From NCBI GenBank assembly GCA_947459215.1, contig CANHCQ010000021.1, positions 1 through 64,000 of the forward strand: a DNA stretch of 64,000 bases, given 5' to 3'. A program made the translations under genes and the position numbers. Under the pieces are notes generated by a model. The model had not been told where the DNA came from and ran no database searches. It worked only from the letters and a program-made list of their open reading frames with translations. The DNA comes from Phycisphaerales bacterium (GTDB lineage Bacteria > Planctomycetota > Phycisphaerae > Phycisphaerales > UBA1924). Positions 22,745-32,218 of this stretch are shown here, piece by piece (the first letter of the stretch is position 1; the number at the start of each line of letters is the position of its first letter).

Positions 22745-23356
22745 CTACTGCCCCGCTGCGTAGTGCTTCATCCAATGCACCATCGTCTTGACCAGCGTAT
22801 CGGCTTCGATGTTGACGCGCGAGCCGGGTTCGAGGGCTTTCAGGTTCGTCTTCTCGAGCGTCGTCGGAATGAGCGCGACCTCGAACCAACCTTGCCCGGG
22901 ACTGACGGCGGCGAGCGTCAGCGAGACCCCGCTCACGCACACCGAGCCCTTGGGGGTCATGTACTGCATCATGTCGGCCGGCGGACGGATGCGGACGCGC
23001 CATTCCGGATTGGTGACGATGGATTCCACCACGCCCACGCCGTCCACGTGACCCTGAACGACGTGCCCGCCCAGCAGAGTCGAGGCCGTGGCAGCGTGCT
23101 CAAGGTTGACGGCGTCGCCGACGAGGCGGTCCCCCACCGTCGTCTTGGCGAGGGTCTCGGGTACGGCGTCAAAGTGCCACCGGTCGCCCCGTCTGGGGAC
23201 ATTGACGACGGTCAGGCAGCAGCCGTCCACGCTGATGGAGTCGCCCGGTGAAGGGGTGTGGTCCCAGGCGAGAGGCTCGATCTCGAGCCGCAGCCCGGAC
23301 GGAGTGCGGGTGCTGGCGACGACGCTGCCGACGGCTTGAACGATTCCGGTGAACAT
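22745..23356 (-). CDS. ribE: Riboflavin synthase alpha chain
   Basis: A 203-residue protein with the two tandem lumazine-binding repeats of riboflavin synthase. It starts MFTGIVQAVGSV; GDSISVDGCCLTVV belongs to repeat one, and GHVVQGHVDGVG followed by GSVCVSGVSLTL to repeat two. It dismutates 6,7-dimethyl-8-ribityllumazine to riboflavin. The ATG at 23356 is fixed by the invariant MFTG start. A divergent plus-strand lipoprotein gene begins 280 nt upstream. Confidence 0.9.
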   Translation of the reverse strand: MFTGIVQAVGSVVASTRTPSGLRLEIEPLAWDHTPSPGDSISVDGCCLTVVNVPRRGDRWHFDAVPETLAKTTVGDRLVGDAVNLEHAATASTLLGGHVVQGHVDGVGVVESIVTNPEWRVRIRPPADMMQYMTPKGSVCVSGVSLTLAAVSPGQGWFEVALIPTTLEKTNLKALEPGSRVNIEADTLVKTMVHWMKHYAAGQ

Positions 23357-23636
23357 CGGGAGAGTGTTCGGGGGCACCGACGCAGACGCAAATCGGGCGA
23401 TCTGGGCCGCCAGGGTGCGACCGCTTGGGACCGGACGCGTAGAGGGGAGGGTCCGGCGACCCGGCGAGCAATCAGGATCCGGGTCCTCGACCGACCCCTC
23501 CAGCGCCCCAACAATGGCCCCTCCAGACGCAGGTGGCCGTCTGTGGTACAACATCGGTCCCCACAGCCCCGCCCAACTCTGACCGCCCCCACGACCCCTT
23601 CCACAGCCCCGTTCACCCACGGCTTTGAAGAGCACC

Positions 23637-24818
23637 ATGAAAGAACTCCACTCCCGGTTCCAGAACGCTGCCAGGACTCTTTCGCTCGGCCTGCTCGCGG
23701 GCTTGGCCCTGAGCGTGACCGCGTGCGCGACTCCGAAGAAGGCCGAGGCCACACCGGCGGCCAAGCCCGCGGAGTCCAAGGCTCCAGCCCCGGTCGGCGG
23801 CTATGCGATCAACGACGCGAACTTCCTCGAACTTGGATACAAGCGCGACTGGACGGCATTCCCGTTCGTCGGCAACGGCCAGCGGCTCCAGATGATCCAG
23901 CCCGCGGGCGACCTGGTTCTTGCCCTCGAAACCGGCTCGACGGTTTCGGCCATCGAGACGAGCAACGGCGGCATCCGCTGGTCCAACGAACTGACGAACC
24001 CGCTCACGCGCTTTGTCGGTCTTGGCCGCGCGGGCGATGCGATCCAGGTATCGGCGGATAACGAGTTGTGGGAACTTGCCGCGACCGGCGGTTCGATCCT
24101 GAAGCGTCAGGCCTTCGGTCGCATCGTGAACACACCGGCGATCGCCGCGGGCGGATCACTGATCTACGGTGCAACGACAGGCCATGTGACGGCTCATCGC
24201 ACCGATCTGGGCGTGGAACGTTGGGCATTTCTGCTCCGCGGAGCGGTGGATCACAAACCCGTCATCGTCGGAGGCTCGGGTGACGAGACCATCGTTGCCG
24301 CGGTGTCTCAGTCGGGCGCCTATGTCTTCCTCAGTGCAAGGTCCGGCCGCCCCACCGGCCGAGGCGAGATCTTCGGCGGCATCGATACCGACCCGATCGC
24401 GGCTCAGGGGCTCATGATCGTCGCAGGGCGTGACCAGTCGCTCTGGGGCATCGGCACCGACGGCGAGGTGGCGTGGCGGCTCCGCTGCGATCAACGCCTC
24501 AACCGCCAGCCGGCGACCGACGGGACCACCGTCTGGTGCCAGCTCGGCAGCGAGGGGCTCTCGGCGGTGGACGCCAAGAGCGGCAAGGTCATGTGGTCCA
24601 ACCGCGTCGTCGAGGGCAGCGTGATCGGTATTCGGGCTGGCCAGCTGCTGGTTTGGAACGGTGCCGTGGCGCTTCTGCTGGACAAGGACCGCGGCGACAT
24701 TGTCCGCTCCTTTGTCGTGCAGCAGACCGCGAGCCTTCAGACTGACAAGTTCGAGGACGGCAACCTCTACGCCGTCAGCGACACGGGCGTGGTGGTTCGG
24801 TTCGTCCCGCGGAAGTGA
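23637..24818 (+). CDS. PQQ/WD40-like beta-propeller lipoprotein, BamB-like
   Basis: The 393-residue product has a lipoprotein signal (LALSVTAC, acylated Cys at residue 30), an Ala/Pro/Lys linker and then repeated blades with motifs such as VSAIETSNGGIRW, WELAATGGSIL and LSAVDAKSGKVMW. This matches PQQ-type propellers such as BamB. A role in the outer envelope or in scaffolding is likely; the partner is unknown. The start ATG follows GAAGAGCACC. A strong terminator follows at 24866. Confidence 0.7.
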   Translation: MKELHSRFQNAARTLSLGLLAGLALSVTACATPKKAEATPAAKPAESKAPAPVGGYAINDANFLELGYKRDWTAFPFVGNGQRLQMIQPAGDLVLALETGSTVSAIETSNGGIRWSNELTNPLTRFVGLGRAGDAIQVSADNELWELAATGGSILKRQAFGRIVNTPAIAAGGSLIYGATTGHVTAHRTDLGVERWAFLLRGAVDHKPVIVGGSGDETIVAAVSQSGAYVFLSARSGRPTGRGEIFGGIDTDPIAAQGLMIVAGRDQSLWGIGTDGEVAWRLRCDQRLNRQPATDGTTVWCQLGSEGLSAVDAKSGKVMWSNRVVEGSVIGIRAGQLLVWNGAVALLLDKDRGDIVRSFVVQQTASLQTDKFEDGNLYAVSDTGVVVRFVPRK

Positions 24819-24865
24819 GAGGAACGGGCCGAAGGGCGATACATCGAAAGAGTTGACTCCACGAG

Positions 24866-24893
24866 CCGGATTCGACAGGCGAATCCGGTTTTT
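24866..24893 (+). terminator. Intrinsic terminator
   Basis: A perfect 9-bp stem (CCGGATTCG at 24866-24874, CGAATCCGG at 24880-24888) with a 5-nt loop is followed by TTTTT. It ends the transcript of the BamB-like lipoprotein gene before purH. Confidence 0.88.
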
Positions 24894-24967
24894 CCTTGGA
24901 GCCGCGATGCTTTGGCCATTTGACTCTCCCGACCCCCACGGCCCCTCAACTGTGATACCGTCCCTCC

Positions 24968-26578
24968 ATGAACGATCTCGTGACGATTCGGCGTGCGATC
25001 CTGTCGGTCTCGGACAAGTCCGGACTCATCGAGTTTGCCCAGGCTTTGGCGCGTCGCGGCGTCGATATTGTCTCGACCGGTGGCACGGCGACCGCGCTTG
25101 AGAAGGCGGGCGTGAAGGTGGTTCCAATCGACGCGGTCACCGGCTTCCCCGAGATCATGGATGGCCGCGTGAAGACACTGCACCCCAAGGTGCACGGCGG
25201 GTTGCTGGCGGTGCGCGACGACCCCGAGCACGCCGAGGCGATGAAGAAGCACGAGATCACACCGATCGATCTGGTGTGCGTGAACTTGTATCCGTTCGAA
25301 AAGACGATTGCAGGGATTGGCGTCGAGCGTGACGAGGCGATTGAGCAGATCGACATCGGCGGGCCTTCGATGATCCGTTCCGCAGCGAAGAACCACGACT
25401 GGGTCACCGTTGTCGTCAGTCCTGATCAATACGAGAAAGTGATCCGCGATCTCGACGCCCTTGGTGGCAAGACCAGCCTGACGCTGCGGCGTGAGCTCGC
25501 CGCGTCAGCTTTCAAGCGGACCAGTTCCTATGACGCCGCCATCGCCAACTACCTCGCGGCTTCGCTCGACGAGTCCAAGCCGGCCCGGTTCCCGGTGACC
25601 ATGACCCAGACGTTCTCGCTGGTGCAGGAGCTTCGCTACGGCGAGAATCCACATCAGTCGGGAGCGCTGTACGCATCGAACGACGCCCCCACCGCGTGCA
25701 TCCCCCGGGCACGCCAGCTACACGGCAAAGAACTTGGTTACAACAACATCAACGACGCAGCGAGCGCACTGGAACTGGTGCGGGCGCTGCGGATCGTTGC
25801 CACGGGCATGGTCGGAGCCGCGGTGATCAAGCACGCGAATCCGTGCGGTACGGCGGTGGCAACGACTGCGCTCGACGCGATCGAGAACGCCATCGCGGGC
25901 GATCCGCTGGCGGCGTACGGCGGGATCTTCGCCGTGTCGGGCACGATTGATCTAGCGGCGGCGAAACGGCTGTGCCGCGACGACACGTTTGCGGAGGTCG
26001 TCGTTGCTGAGCGCTTCGAGCCTGACGCACTCGATGCTCTCCGGACCCGATGGTTCAACATGCGGATTCTCGAAGTAGGCGCGATCGAGCAGCTCCGCGG
26101 GCTGGAGATGGAGCAGCGCTCGATTCCGGGCGGTCTTCTGATCCAGGACCGCGACGGGCTCCTGGCGGCACCAAAGGAGTTCCACCACAAGGCTGGCCCG
26201 GAATGCAAGCCGGAATCGATCCGTATCGCGCAGTTCATGGAGGTCGTGACCCGCAACGTGATGAGCAACGCGGTCGCGATCGGCGGCGTGGATCCCAAGA
26301 CCGGCGTGACGCGACTCTTCGGCGCCGGTGCGGGCCAGATGGACCGTCTGACGTCCTGCCGCCTCGCGGTGCAGAAGGCGGGCGAACTGGCGAGGGGCGC
26401 CGTCGCGTTCTCCGATGCGTTCTTCCCGTTCCCGGACGGACCGAAAATCCTTATCGACGCGGGCGTCAGCGTGATCGTCCACCCCGGCGGCAGCAAGCGC
26501 GATCAGGAAACCTTCGACCTGTGCGCGAAGCACAACGTCACCTGCCTCACGACGGGCATCCGGCACTTCCGGCATTGA
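24968..26578 (+). CDS. purH: Bifunctional AICAR transformylase/IMP cyclohydrolase
   Basis: The 536-residue PurH carries out the last two steps of IMP synthesis. The N-terminal cyclohydrolase domain shows SVSDKSGLIEFAQAL, STGGTATAL and GRVKTLHPKVHGG. The transformylase domain shows RYGENPHQSGALY, KHANPCGTAVA, DPLAAYGGIFAV and SDAFFPFPDG. Length and order agree with the family. It stands alone on the plus strand after a terminator; the phosphatase gene behind it is convergent, 6 nt away. Confidence 0.95.
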   Translation: MNDLVTIRRAILSVSDKSGLIEFAQALARRGVDIVSTGGTATALEKAGVKVVPIDAVTGFPEIMDGRVKTLHPKVHGGLLAVRDDPEHAEAMKKHEITPIDLVCVNLYPFEKTIAGIGVERDEAIEQIDIGGPSMIRSAAKNHDWVTVVVSPDQYEKVIRDLDALGGKTSLTLRRELAASAFKRTSSYDAAIANYLAASLDESKPARFPVTMTQTFSLVQELRYGENPHQSGALYASNDAPTACIPRARQLHGKELGYNNINDAASALELVRALRIVATGMVGAAVIKHANPCGTAVATTALDAIENAIAGDPLAAYGGIFAVSGTIDLAAAKRLCRDDTFAEVVVAERFEPDALDALRTRWFNMRILEVGAIEQLRGLEMEQRSIPGGLLIQDRDGLLAAPKEFHHKAGPECKPESIRIAQFMEVVTRNVMSNAVAIGGVDPKTGVTRLFGAGAGQMDRLTSCRLAVQKAGELARGAVAFSDAFFPFPDGPKILIDAGVSVIVHPGGSKRDQETFDLCAKHNVTCLTTGIRHFRH

Positions 26579-26584
26579 GTGTGA

Positions 26585-28000
26585 TCACGCAGCCCGGCGG
26601 AATACGCCGGCAGCGGGATCGGTGCGGCGGATCGCGAGGGCGGTCACGTCGTCGCGCTGGTGCAGCGAGCCTTCTTGTTCCGCGATGAGCGACGCGAGCG
26701 CGTCCATGCTATCACGGATATCGACGTGGCGATCGGCGTCAAGCACGCCCATGTACTTCAGATACTCACGCGGCGCCACCGACTTGCGGTTGGAGTTCGG
26801 CAGCGGCTGGGCGTTGGGGTCGGGGAACGCCAGCTCGAAACCGTCGGTGTAGAGCATCAGTGTCTCACCAGGCTCAAGCGTGAAGGTCTCGCTCGTGTAC
26901 TCGGCCTCGGCGAAGACGCCGAGCAGCGGTCCCTGGCTTTCCATCATCCGGGTCGTGCCGCGACCGATGAGGATCGACGCGGGGTGTCCCGCGCCGGCGA
27001 GTCGCACGGTCCAATCGCGTTTATCGAGCACGCCGCAGACGGCGGTCGCGAAGCGGTAGTTGCCGCAGGCGTGCTGGCAGAGCTCGATGTTGAGCCCGCT
27101 GAGGCACGCGGCGGGATCAATATCGATGTCGCGGCCGGCTCGCAATGCGAGTTGGTTCAGCAACCCGCGGGAGAGCATCATCGTGATGAGGGCGGCGGGT
27201 ACGCCGTGACCAACGGCGTCTGCGACGAAGAAGGCGATTCGATGTTCATCGATCTCGCGGGCGTCGAACAGATCGCCGCTGACATACGTCGCCGGCTTGT
27301 ACATCGAGGCAAAGCGCAGCTCGTCGCAATCGGGCAGCTTCTGAGGGAGGAATTCGCGCTGGACGGTCGCGGCGAGGTGCAGCTCCTCGTGCAGGCGATC
27401 CATTTCGCCTCGGATGCCCCGGTCCGCGGTCGCGCCGGTTCGAACGTCTCGGCGGAGACGATCGACGAGACTCTGACGCTCGGTCAACGCGAAGAGCATC
27501 GAGGAAATGATGGCAATGGACGTCGAGGGCTCGACGACGATGACGCCGTGCTTGTGGATCAGAGGGCGGAGTTCGCTCGCGCGGGGGGACACGACGACGC
27601 CGGGGATCATGGCCCCGTGGATGGCGTCGAAGACCTTTGAAACCAATGACAAGGGCTCATCGCCAGCAAAGACGGCGAACAGCACGCCGTCACCGATCGC
27701 GTCGCCGTCGGATTCACCGAGACGCTCCACGCCGAGACTCGTTGCCGCGGGCACTTCGATGTCCGGCCATGCGGCGAGCACGGGCGCGAGCCATCGGCTT
27801 TCGGCCTGCTCGACCGACGGGGCTGCACAGAATGTGATCGTCGGCTCGTTCACGCGGCTCGTTCCCGGGCGGACCGCGCGACGCGGAGGCCCGTGTCGGT
27901 TATCGACGGATACGAAGCGCGAATTCACGGGGAGCGGGCAAGTGCCGCGCAATGACGTCATTTCGGAAAGCACATGCAGCGAACGGTCCGCCACAACCAT
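26585..28000 (-). CDS. SpoIIE/RsbU-type PP2C phosphatase with receiver-like N-terminus
   Basis: The roughly 471-residue protein has an N-terminal region that resembles a receiver fold without clear phosphorylation motifs (GVLFAVFAGDEPLSLVSK; PRASELRPLI), a coiled-coil linker (about 180-220), and a C-terminal SpoIIE-type phosphatase. The latter has QREFLPQKLP, YVSGDLFDAR, AFFVADAVGHG, LAGAGHPAS, LMLYTDGFELAF and QRDDVTALAI. It probably dephosphorylates an anti-sigma-factor antagonist. Start is uncertain: ATG 28000 (preceded by AGGGCG) or TTG 28036. The DUF192 gene ends 53 nt upstream. Confidence 0.8.
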   Translation of the reverse strand: MVVADRSLHVLSEMTSLRGTCPLPVNSRFVSVDNRHGPPRRAVRPGTSRVNEPTITFCAAPSVEQAESRWLAPVLAAWPDIEVPAATSLGVERLGESDGDAIGDGVLFAVFAGDEPLSLVSKVFDAIHGAMIPGVVVSPRASELRPLIHKHGVIVVEPSTSIAIISSMLFALTERQSLVDRLRRDVRTGATADRGIRGEMDRLHEELHLAATVQREFLPQKLPDCDELRFASMYKPATYVSGDLFDAREIDEHRIAFFVADAVGHGVPAALITMMLSRGLLNQLALRAGRDIDIDPAACLSGLNIELCQHACGNYRFATAVCGVLDKRDWTVRLAGAGHPASILIGRGTTRMMESQGPLLGVFAEAEYTSETFTLEPGETLMLYTDGFELAFPDPNAQPLPNSNRKSVAPREYLKYMGVLDADRHVDIRDSMDALASLIAEQEGSLHQRDDVTALAIRRTDPAAGVFRRAA

Positions 28001-28053
28001 CGCCCTGACAGTACTTTGCACATCCACCGCCCGCAATAGCCCTGTTTCGATCT

Positions 28054-28566
28054 CTACCGGGCTTTGTCCGCCAACGCCGGATCAATGTTGATCTGGTCGC
28101 CTTGCTTGAGATTCAGGCTCGGCAGCGTGCCCCCCTTGAGCTCGATGGCGTACTTGGCATCGAAACGGCTGGAGTATCGCTTCAACCGCGACTCGTACGC
28201 GGCCATGTCTTCGCTCTCCCGCCGCGACTCCTCAACCTGCATTGCATGCGTCGCTGTGACGCGGCGGGTCTTATCCAAAAAGATGATGTCGATCGGCACA
28301 GGGCAATCGCGCATCACGAACTCCTGCCGGGCGACCTGGAGATCTGGGAATACGAAGAGCATGCCGCCGTCGGCGGGAATCTCCTTGCGATTGGAGAGTC
28401 CCTGCACGCGGGTGTCGGGTGTGATCGCGAGTTCGAGTTTGAACGTCCTTCCGGCGATGACGACGTTGGTCGTCGTGGCGGTTGTGTTGAAGCCAGGCTC
28501 GCAAGCGCCAAGAGAGAGCGTCGCGAGAACCGTCGCCGCACCGAACTTCAGGCTTGCCGCAACCAT
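28054..28566 (-). CDS. DUF192 lipoprotein
   Basis: A 170-residue protein with a lipobox (TLSLGAC, Cys 22) and a DUF192 domain: LAITPDTRVQGLSNRKEIP, GMLFVFPD, FVMRDCPVPIDIIFLD and KYAIELKGG. DUF192 proteins are small exported beta proteins without a settled function. Its 5' end overlaps the 3' end of gluQ by 19 nt on the same strand, so they are probably cotranscribed. Confidence 0.82.
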   Translation of the reverse strand: MVAASLKFGAATVLATLSLGACEPGFNTTATTTNVVIAGRTFKLELAITPDTRVQGLSNRKEIPADGGMLFVFPDLQVARQEFVMRDCPVPIDIIFLDKTRRVTATHAMQVEESRRESEDMAAYESRLKRYSSRFDAKYAIELKGGTLPSLNLKQGDQINIDPALADKAR

Positions 28567-29531
28567 GCATCGTCTCCTGATCGGAAGGTCACATCGTAAC
28601 GCGGCAGCGCGGCAAGATCGAAGGCCGCACGGAACTCGGCGGCTGACATCTCACGCCGCTCGCCCGGAACCCCTGACCACGCGGCCAGCAAGCCGATGAG
28701 CCTCTCCGGCGGCACGCCCGCGTTCAGATAGGTGTCCACCCGGGTGTCGCCGTGGCGCTTGGCGAGGCGTTTGCCGTCCTCGCCTCGAACGAGGGGAACG
28801 TGGTAGTAATCGGGCGCGTGGGCGAGGTCGAGGCCTTCGATGATGAGGCGCTGGCGTGCCGCACTCTCGAAGAGATCGTCGCCCCGCACGATGTCGGTCA
28901 CTCCCTGGCGTGCGTCATCCACCACCACAGCCAGTTGGTACGCGGGCAGGTCGCGTTTGGTCCAGATCACGAAGTCACCGACGATCTCGCAGGGTCGAAA
29001 CGCCCGCTCACCTGCGACGCGATCGGCGATCACAACATCCCGCGGCGGGACCACGAGTCGCCAGTTGCACGGCTCGGCCTGCGGCTCAAAGCGCGGCGGG
29101 ATCTCACGCGGCCGACGCGACGCGGGGAACACCGATTCCCGAGCGCCTTCCTGCGGTGCGGACGCGGCTTCGCTCGCGTGCACAAGTTCGCCGCGGGTTT
29201 CGGGGGATGGGTACGTGAGCCCGCGTGCGGCGAGCGTCTGCATCGCCGCGCGATACGGCTCGAGATCGTGGCTCTGCACAAGCGGCCCGTCGTCCCAGTC
29301 GATGCCCATCGCCCGCAGCGTCCGCTCGATACCCGCGACCGCGCCCGCCTTCACTCGGGGCGTGTCGAGGTCCTCGATGCGTAGCACAATCTTCCAGCCG
29401 TTCTGCCGCGCGAGGGCCCAGTTGATGAGAAACGTCCGGGCGTTGCCCAAGTGCAGCGCCCCGGTGGGCGATGGGGCGAGTCGTGTAACCCGTTGCGGAA
29501 ACGGAGATTGTGCCGGGGTCGCGGGGCTCAC
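28548..29531 (-). CDS. gluQ: Glutamyl-Q tRNA(Asp) synthetase-like protein
   Basis: The roughly 327-residue product is a class I glutamyl-tRNA synthetase catalytic core without an anticodon-binding domain. The HIGH-like motif is in LAPSPTGALHLGNART, then RIEDLDTPRVK, VDDARQGVTDIVRGDDL and the KMSKS-like KRLAKRHGD. This size and plan fit GluQ-RS, which glutamylates queuosine in tRNA-Asp. The GTG at 29531 is the closest start to the conserved core; GTG 29546 is also possible and neither has a clear ribosome-binding site. It diverges from the pterin dehydratase gene. Confidence 0.82.
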   Translation of the reverse strand: MSPATPAQSPFPQRVTRLAPSPTGALHLGNARTFLINWALARQNGWKIVLRIEDLDTPRVKAGAVAGIERTLRAMGIDWDDGPLVQSHDLEPYRAAMQTLAARGLTYPSPETRGELVHASEAASAPQEGARESVFPASRRPREIPPRFEPQAEPCNWRLVVPPRDVVIADRVAGERAFRPCEIVGDFVIWTKRDLPAYQLAVVVDDARQGVTDIVRGDDLFESAARQRLIIEGLDLAHAPDYYHVPLVRGEDGKRLAKRHGDTRVDTYLNAGVPPERLIGLLAAWSGVPGERREMSAAEFRAAFDLAALPRYDVTFRSGDDAWLRQA

Positions 29532-29616
29532 GGCCAGACGGTACACTGAATATTGAGAGCACGCTGGGTAGGGCGGCGACGAGAGAGCGAGAACGGGGTC
29601 GGGCACGGAGGACCGG

Positions 29617-29943
29617 ATGGCGACCAAGTTGAGCGAAGCCCAGGTGACGGACGCGATCAAGCTCGTTCCCGAGTGGGGTGACACCGGGGAAACCATCCAG
29701 CGGACGTACCAGTTCTCAGACTTCGTGAAAGCGATGGGGTTCGTCGGCAAGGTGGCCGCGGCAGCGGAGAAGAACCAGCACCACCCCGACATCCTTATCC
29801 GCTACAACAAGGTGACGCTGACGCTGAGCACGCACGACGCGGGCGGGATCACCATAAAAGACTTCGACCTGGCGGCCAAGTGCGATGCGCTCTTCGCGTC
29901 CTTCGGCCCGCAGGCGGTACCGGCGCGGAAGAAGAAGGCCTGA
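29617..29943 (+). CDS. Pterin-4a-carbinolamine dehydratase
   Basis: The 108-residue product has the family signature EKNQHHPD, then YNKVTLTLSTHDAGGITIKD, with the His pair and Thr-His of the active site. It dehydrates 4a-hydroxytetrahydrobiopterin, recycling the cofactor of aromatic amino acid hydroxylases. In bacteria that lack such hydroxylases the role is unsettled. The ATG follows GGAGGACCGG. The C-terminus is Lys-rich. Confidence 0.9.
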   Translation: MATKLSEAQVTDAIKLVPEWGDTGETIQRTYQFSDFVKAMGFVGKVAAAAEKNQHHPDILIRYNKVTLTLSTHDAGGITIKDFDLAAKCDALFASFGPQAVPARKKKA

Positions 29944-30357
29944 AGCGGGCTGCGGAAGGGATTCACTGCGACGATGACGCTCAAAGCGAGCCGGGGCGCC
30001 CTCGCCCCGTGCGGTTGGGCATTGCAATTGGAAGAGATTGCTCCGCGGACGACGCGTAGGAATCCCAGGATTCAGAAGAGACAATTTACCACAGAGAGCA
30101 CAGAGAGCACGGAGAACACGGAGAGGACAAGGCTGAGTTCTGAACAAGAGGTTGTGTGTGGCGGGTGGATGGGTGTTCAGTGCTCGAACCCTGGCATTTC
30201 CTCCGTGGTCTCCGTGCTCTCTGTGGTGACTTGCCTTTCGTTCCGAGTCGCGGCTCGCTCGCCAGGGCGACGAGGCCCCGGCTCCCTTGAGCGCTCGCTA
30301 CGCAAGAGTGCGGGACCGCCTCTCAACGCCCGAGCCCCGACGCTCGTAGCCTTGCGT
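29944..30357. other. Intergenic region upstream of polX with an inverted repeat
   Basis: About 410 bases without a gene. It carries the ACCACAGAGAGCACGGAG-type repeat described separately. An open frame runs through it into polX, but it has no ribosome-binding site or conserved character before the ATG at 30358. Confidence 0.5.
30086..30228. repeat. Inverted pair of CACAGAGAGCACGGAGA-type repeats
   Basis: The left arm (30086-30126) holds about four degenerate 9-mers of the form CAC(A/G)GAGA(G/A). The right arm (30201-30228) is an inverted copy, CTCCGTGGTCTCCGTGCTCTCTGTGG. They are separated by about 75 bases and could fold as one long stem. This kind of repeat is known to be scattered in several bacterial phyla; function unknown. 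Confidence 0.75.
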
Positions 30358-32211
30358 ATGAGTCAGAACGAGGCGGTGGCCGCATTGCTTTCGGACATGG
30401 CGACGCTGCTGGAGCTCCTGGGCGAGAACCAGTTCAAGGCTATCGCGCACAGCCGTGCGTCACGGGTGGTGGAGTCGCTGGACAAGCCGGTGGAGACGCT
30501 GGACAAGTCCGCGTTGGTCGCGATCGACGGCATCGGCGACAAGATCGCCAGCAAGATCGTGGAGTTATGCGCGACCGGCCGCATGAAGGAACACGAGGAG
30601 CTTGCGGCGCAGGTTCCGGGCGGGCTGCGGCAGATCATGGAGTTGCCAGGCCTTGGCCCCAAGACCGTCCGGGCGATGTGGCAGACGCTACACATCACCG
30701 ACTTGGCGGGGCTTCGCAAGGCCATCGACGACGGCTCGCTGCTGACGCTGCCTCGCATGGGCGAGAAAGCTGTCGAGAAGATCAAGGGCGCGATCGCGCT
30801 GGGTGAGGAAGCGACGCGAAGGACGCCGATCGGGCTGGCGATGCCGCTGGCGGAGCGGCTGCGGGGCGAGCTTTTGGCTTTGGCAAAGAAGCACGCGAAG
30901 TTCAAGATCACGCGGGTGGAGATCGCGGGCTCGCTCCGCCGAGGGCGCGAGACGATCGCGGATCTCGATTTCCTTGTTTGCACCGCGGGCGCGTTCGACT
31001 CGAGTTCGAAGACGGTGCACCCCATTCTCGAGGAGTTCACCAAAATGCCGGAAGTGCGGCAGATCATCGTTGCGGGTGCGACCAAGGCGTCGGTCCGCTG
31101 CGCGATTAACATCCACACCGCCCGTTGGAAGGGCGGCGCGGACCAGCAGCCCGCCGAGCCGACGATCCAGGTCGATGTGCGGCTCGTTCCCGAGGGCTCG
31201 TTCGGAGCCGCGTGGATGTACTTCACCGGCAGCAAGGACCACAACGTCGTGCTGCGACAGCGGGCGCTGGCGCAAGGCATGACGCTCAACGAATACGGCT
31301 TGTTCAAGGAAGATAAGACCACCGATGTGCCGCCGCAGCACCGCGGCGCCAAGCCCGTCGCCGCGGCGACCGAGGAGGACGTGTTCAAGAAGCTCGGGCT
31401 GGCGTGGGTGCCGCCGGAATCTCGCGAGAGCGTCGGCGAGGTTTCGCTGGCGGAGAAGGACTCGCTGCCCGAGCTCATCGAGCTCGCGGACATCAAGAGC
31501 GAGCTGCACGCCCACACCACCGCGAGCGACGGCAAGATGTCGATGCGGGAGCTGGTGATGGAGGCCCACCGCCGCGGGTTCCACTCTATCGCCGTCACTG
31601 ATCACTCCAAGAGCTCGGCGGTGGCGAACGGCCTGTCCATCGAGCGGCTGAAGGACCAGATCAAGCAGGTAAAGCAGCTCAACAAGCAGCTCGCCGACGA
31701 GGGGATCGACATCAAGGTGCTGTCCGGCAGCGAGGTCGACATCCTCGCCGACGGCACGCTTGATTACGACGACGATCTGCTCGCCGAGCTCGATGTCGTG
31801 GTCGCCAGCCCGCACGTCGCGCTGTCGCAGGACCCCAAGACCGCGACCGAGCGACTGCTCAAGGCGATCGAACATCCGATGGTGCACATCCTCGGACATC
31901 CAACAGGGCGGCTGATCAACCGACGCAACGGACTCGCACCCGACATGCCGACGCTCATCGCCGCTGCCAAGGCGCACGACACGGCACTCGAGATCAACGC
32001 CCACTGGATGCGGCTCGATTTGCGGGACACACACGTCCGCATGGCCGTCGCGGGCGGATGCACGATCGCCATCGACTGCGACGATCACGACATCACCGAC
32101 TTCGACAACCTCCGCTACGGCGTGCTCACCGCCCGCCGCGGCGGACTGACCGCGACGTCGTGCGTGAACGCGTGGGATCGCAAGAAGTTGCTCGCGTGGC
32201 TGAAGCGATGA
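30358..32211 (+). CDS. polX: Family X DNA polymerase/3'-5' exonuclease PolX
   Basis: The 617-residue product has two helix-hairpin-helix segments (IDGIGDKIASKIVEL; LPGLGPKTVRAM). The polymerase palm has GSLRRGRETIADLDFLV (191-207), where GS, RRG and the metal-binding Asp pair are intact, and YFTGSKDHNV. The C-terminal PHP domain starts HAHTTASDG (384-392), with DHSKSSAVANG, GSEVDIL and SPH motifs for the exonuclease metals. Such enzymes act in base excision repair and end processing. The ATG at 30358 is the start of the conserved region. Confidence 0.92.
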   Translation: MSQNEAVAALLSDMATLLELLGENQFKAIAHSRASRVVESLDKPVETLDKSALVAIDGIGDKIASKIVELCATGRMKEHEELAAQVPGGLRQIMELPGLGPKTVRAMWQTLHITDLAGLRKAIDDGSLLTLPRMGEKAVEKIKGAIALGEEATRRTPIGLAMPLAERLRGELLALAKKHAKFKITRVEIAGSLRRGRETIADLDFLVCTAGAFDSSSKTVHPILEEFTKMPEVRQIIVAGATKASVRCAINIHTARWKGGADQQPAEPTIQVDVRLVPEGSFGAAWMYFTGSKDHNVVLRQRALAQGMTLNEYGLFKEDKTTDVPPQHRGAKPVAAATEEDVFKKLGLAWVPPESRESVGEVSLAEKDSLPELIELADIKSELHAHTTASDGKMSMRELVMEAHRRGFHSIAVTDHSKSSAVANGLSIERLKDQIKQVKQLNKQLADEGIDIKVLSGSEVDILADGTLDYDDDLLAELDVVVASPHVALSQDPKTATERLLKAIEHPMVHILGHPTGRLINRRNGLAPDMPTLIAAAKAHDTALEINAHWMRLDLRDTHVRMAVAGGCTIAIDCDDHDITDFDNLRYGVLTARRGGLTATSCVNAWDRKKLLAWLKR

Positions 32212-32218
32212 TCGCACT

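Noticed and set aside
29974..30357. N-terminal extension of PolX
   Set aside because: It crosses an intergenic repeat and has no conserved character; the family starts at the ATG 30358.
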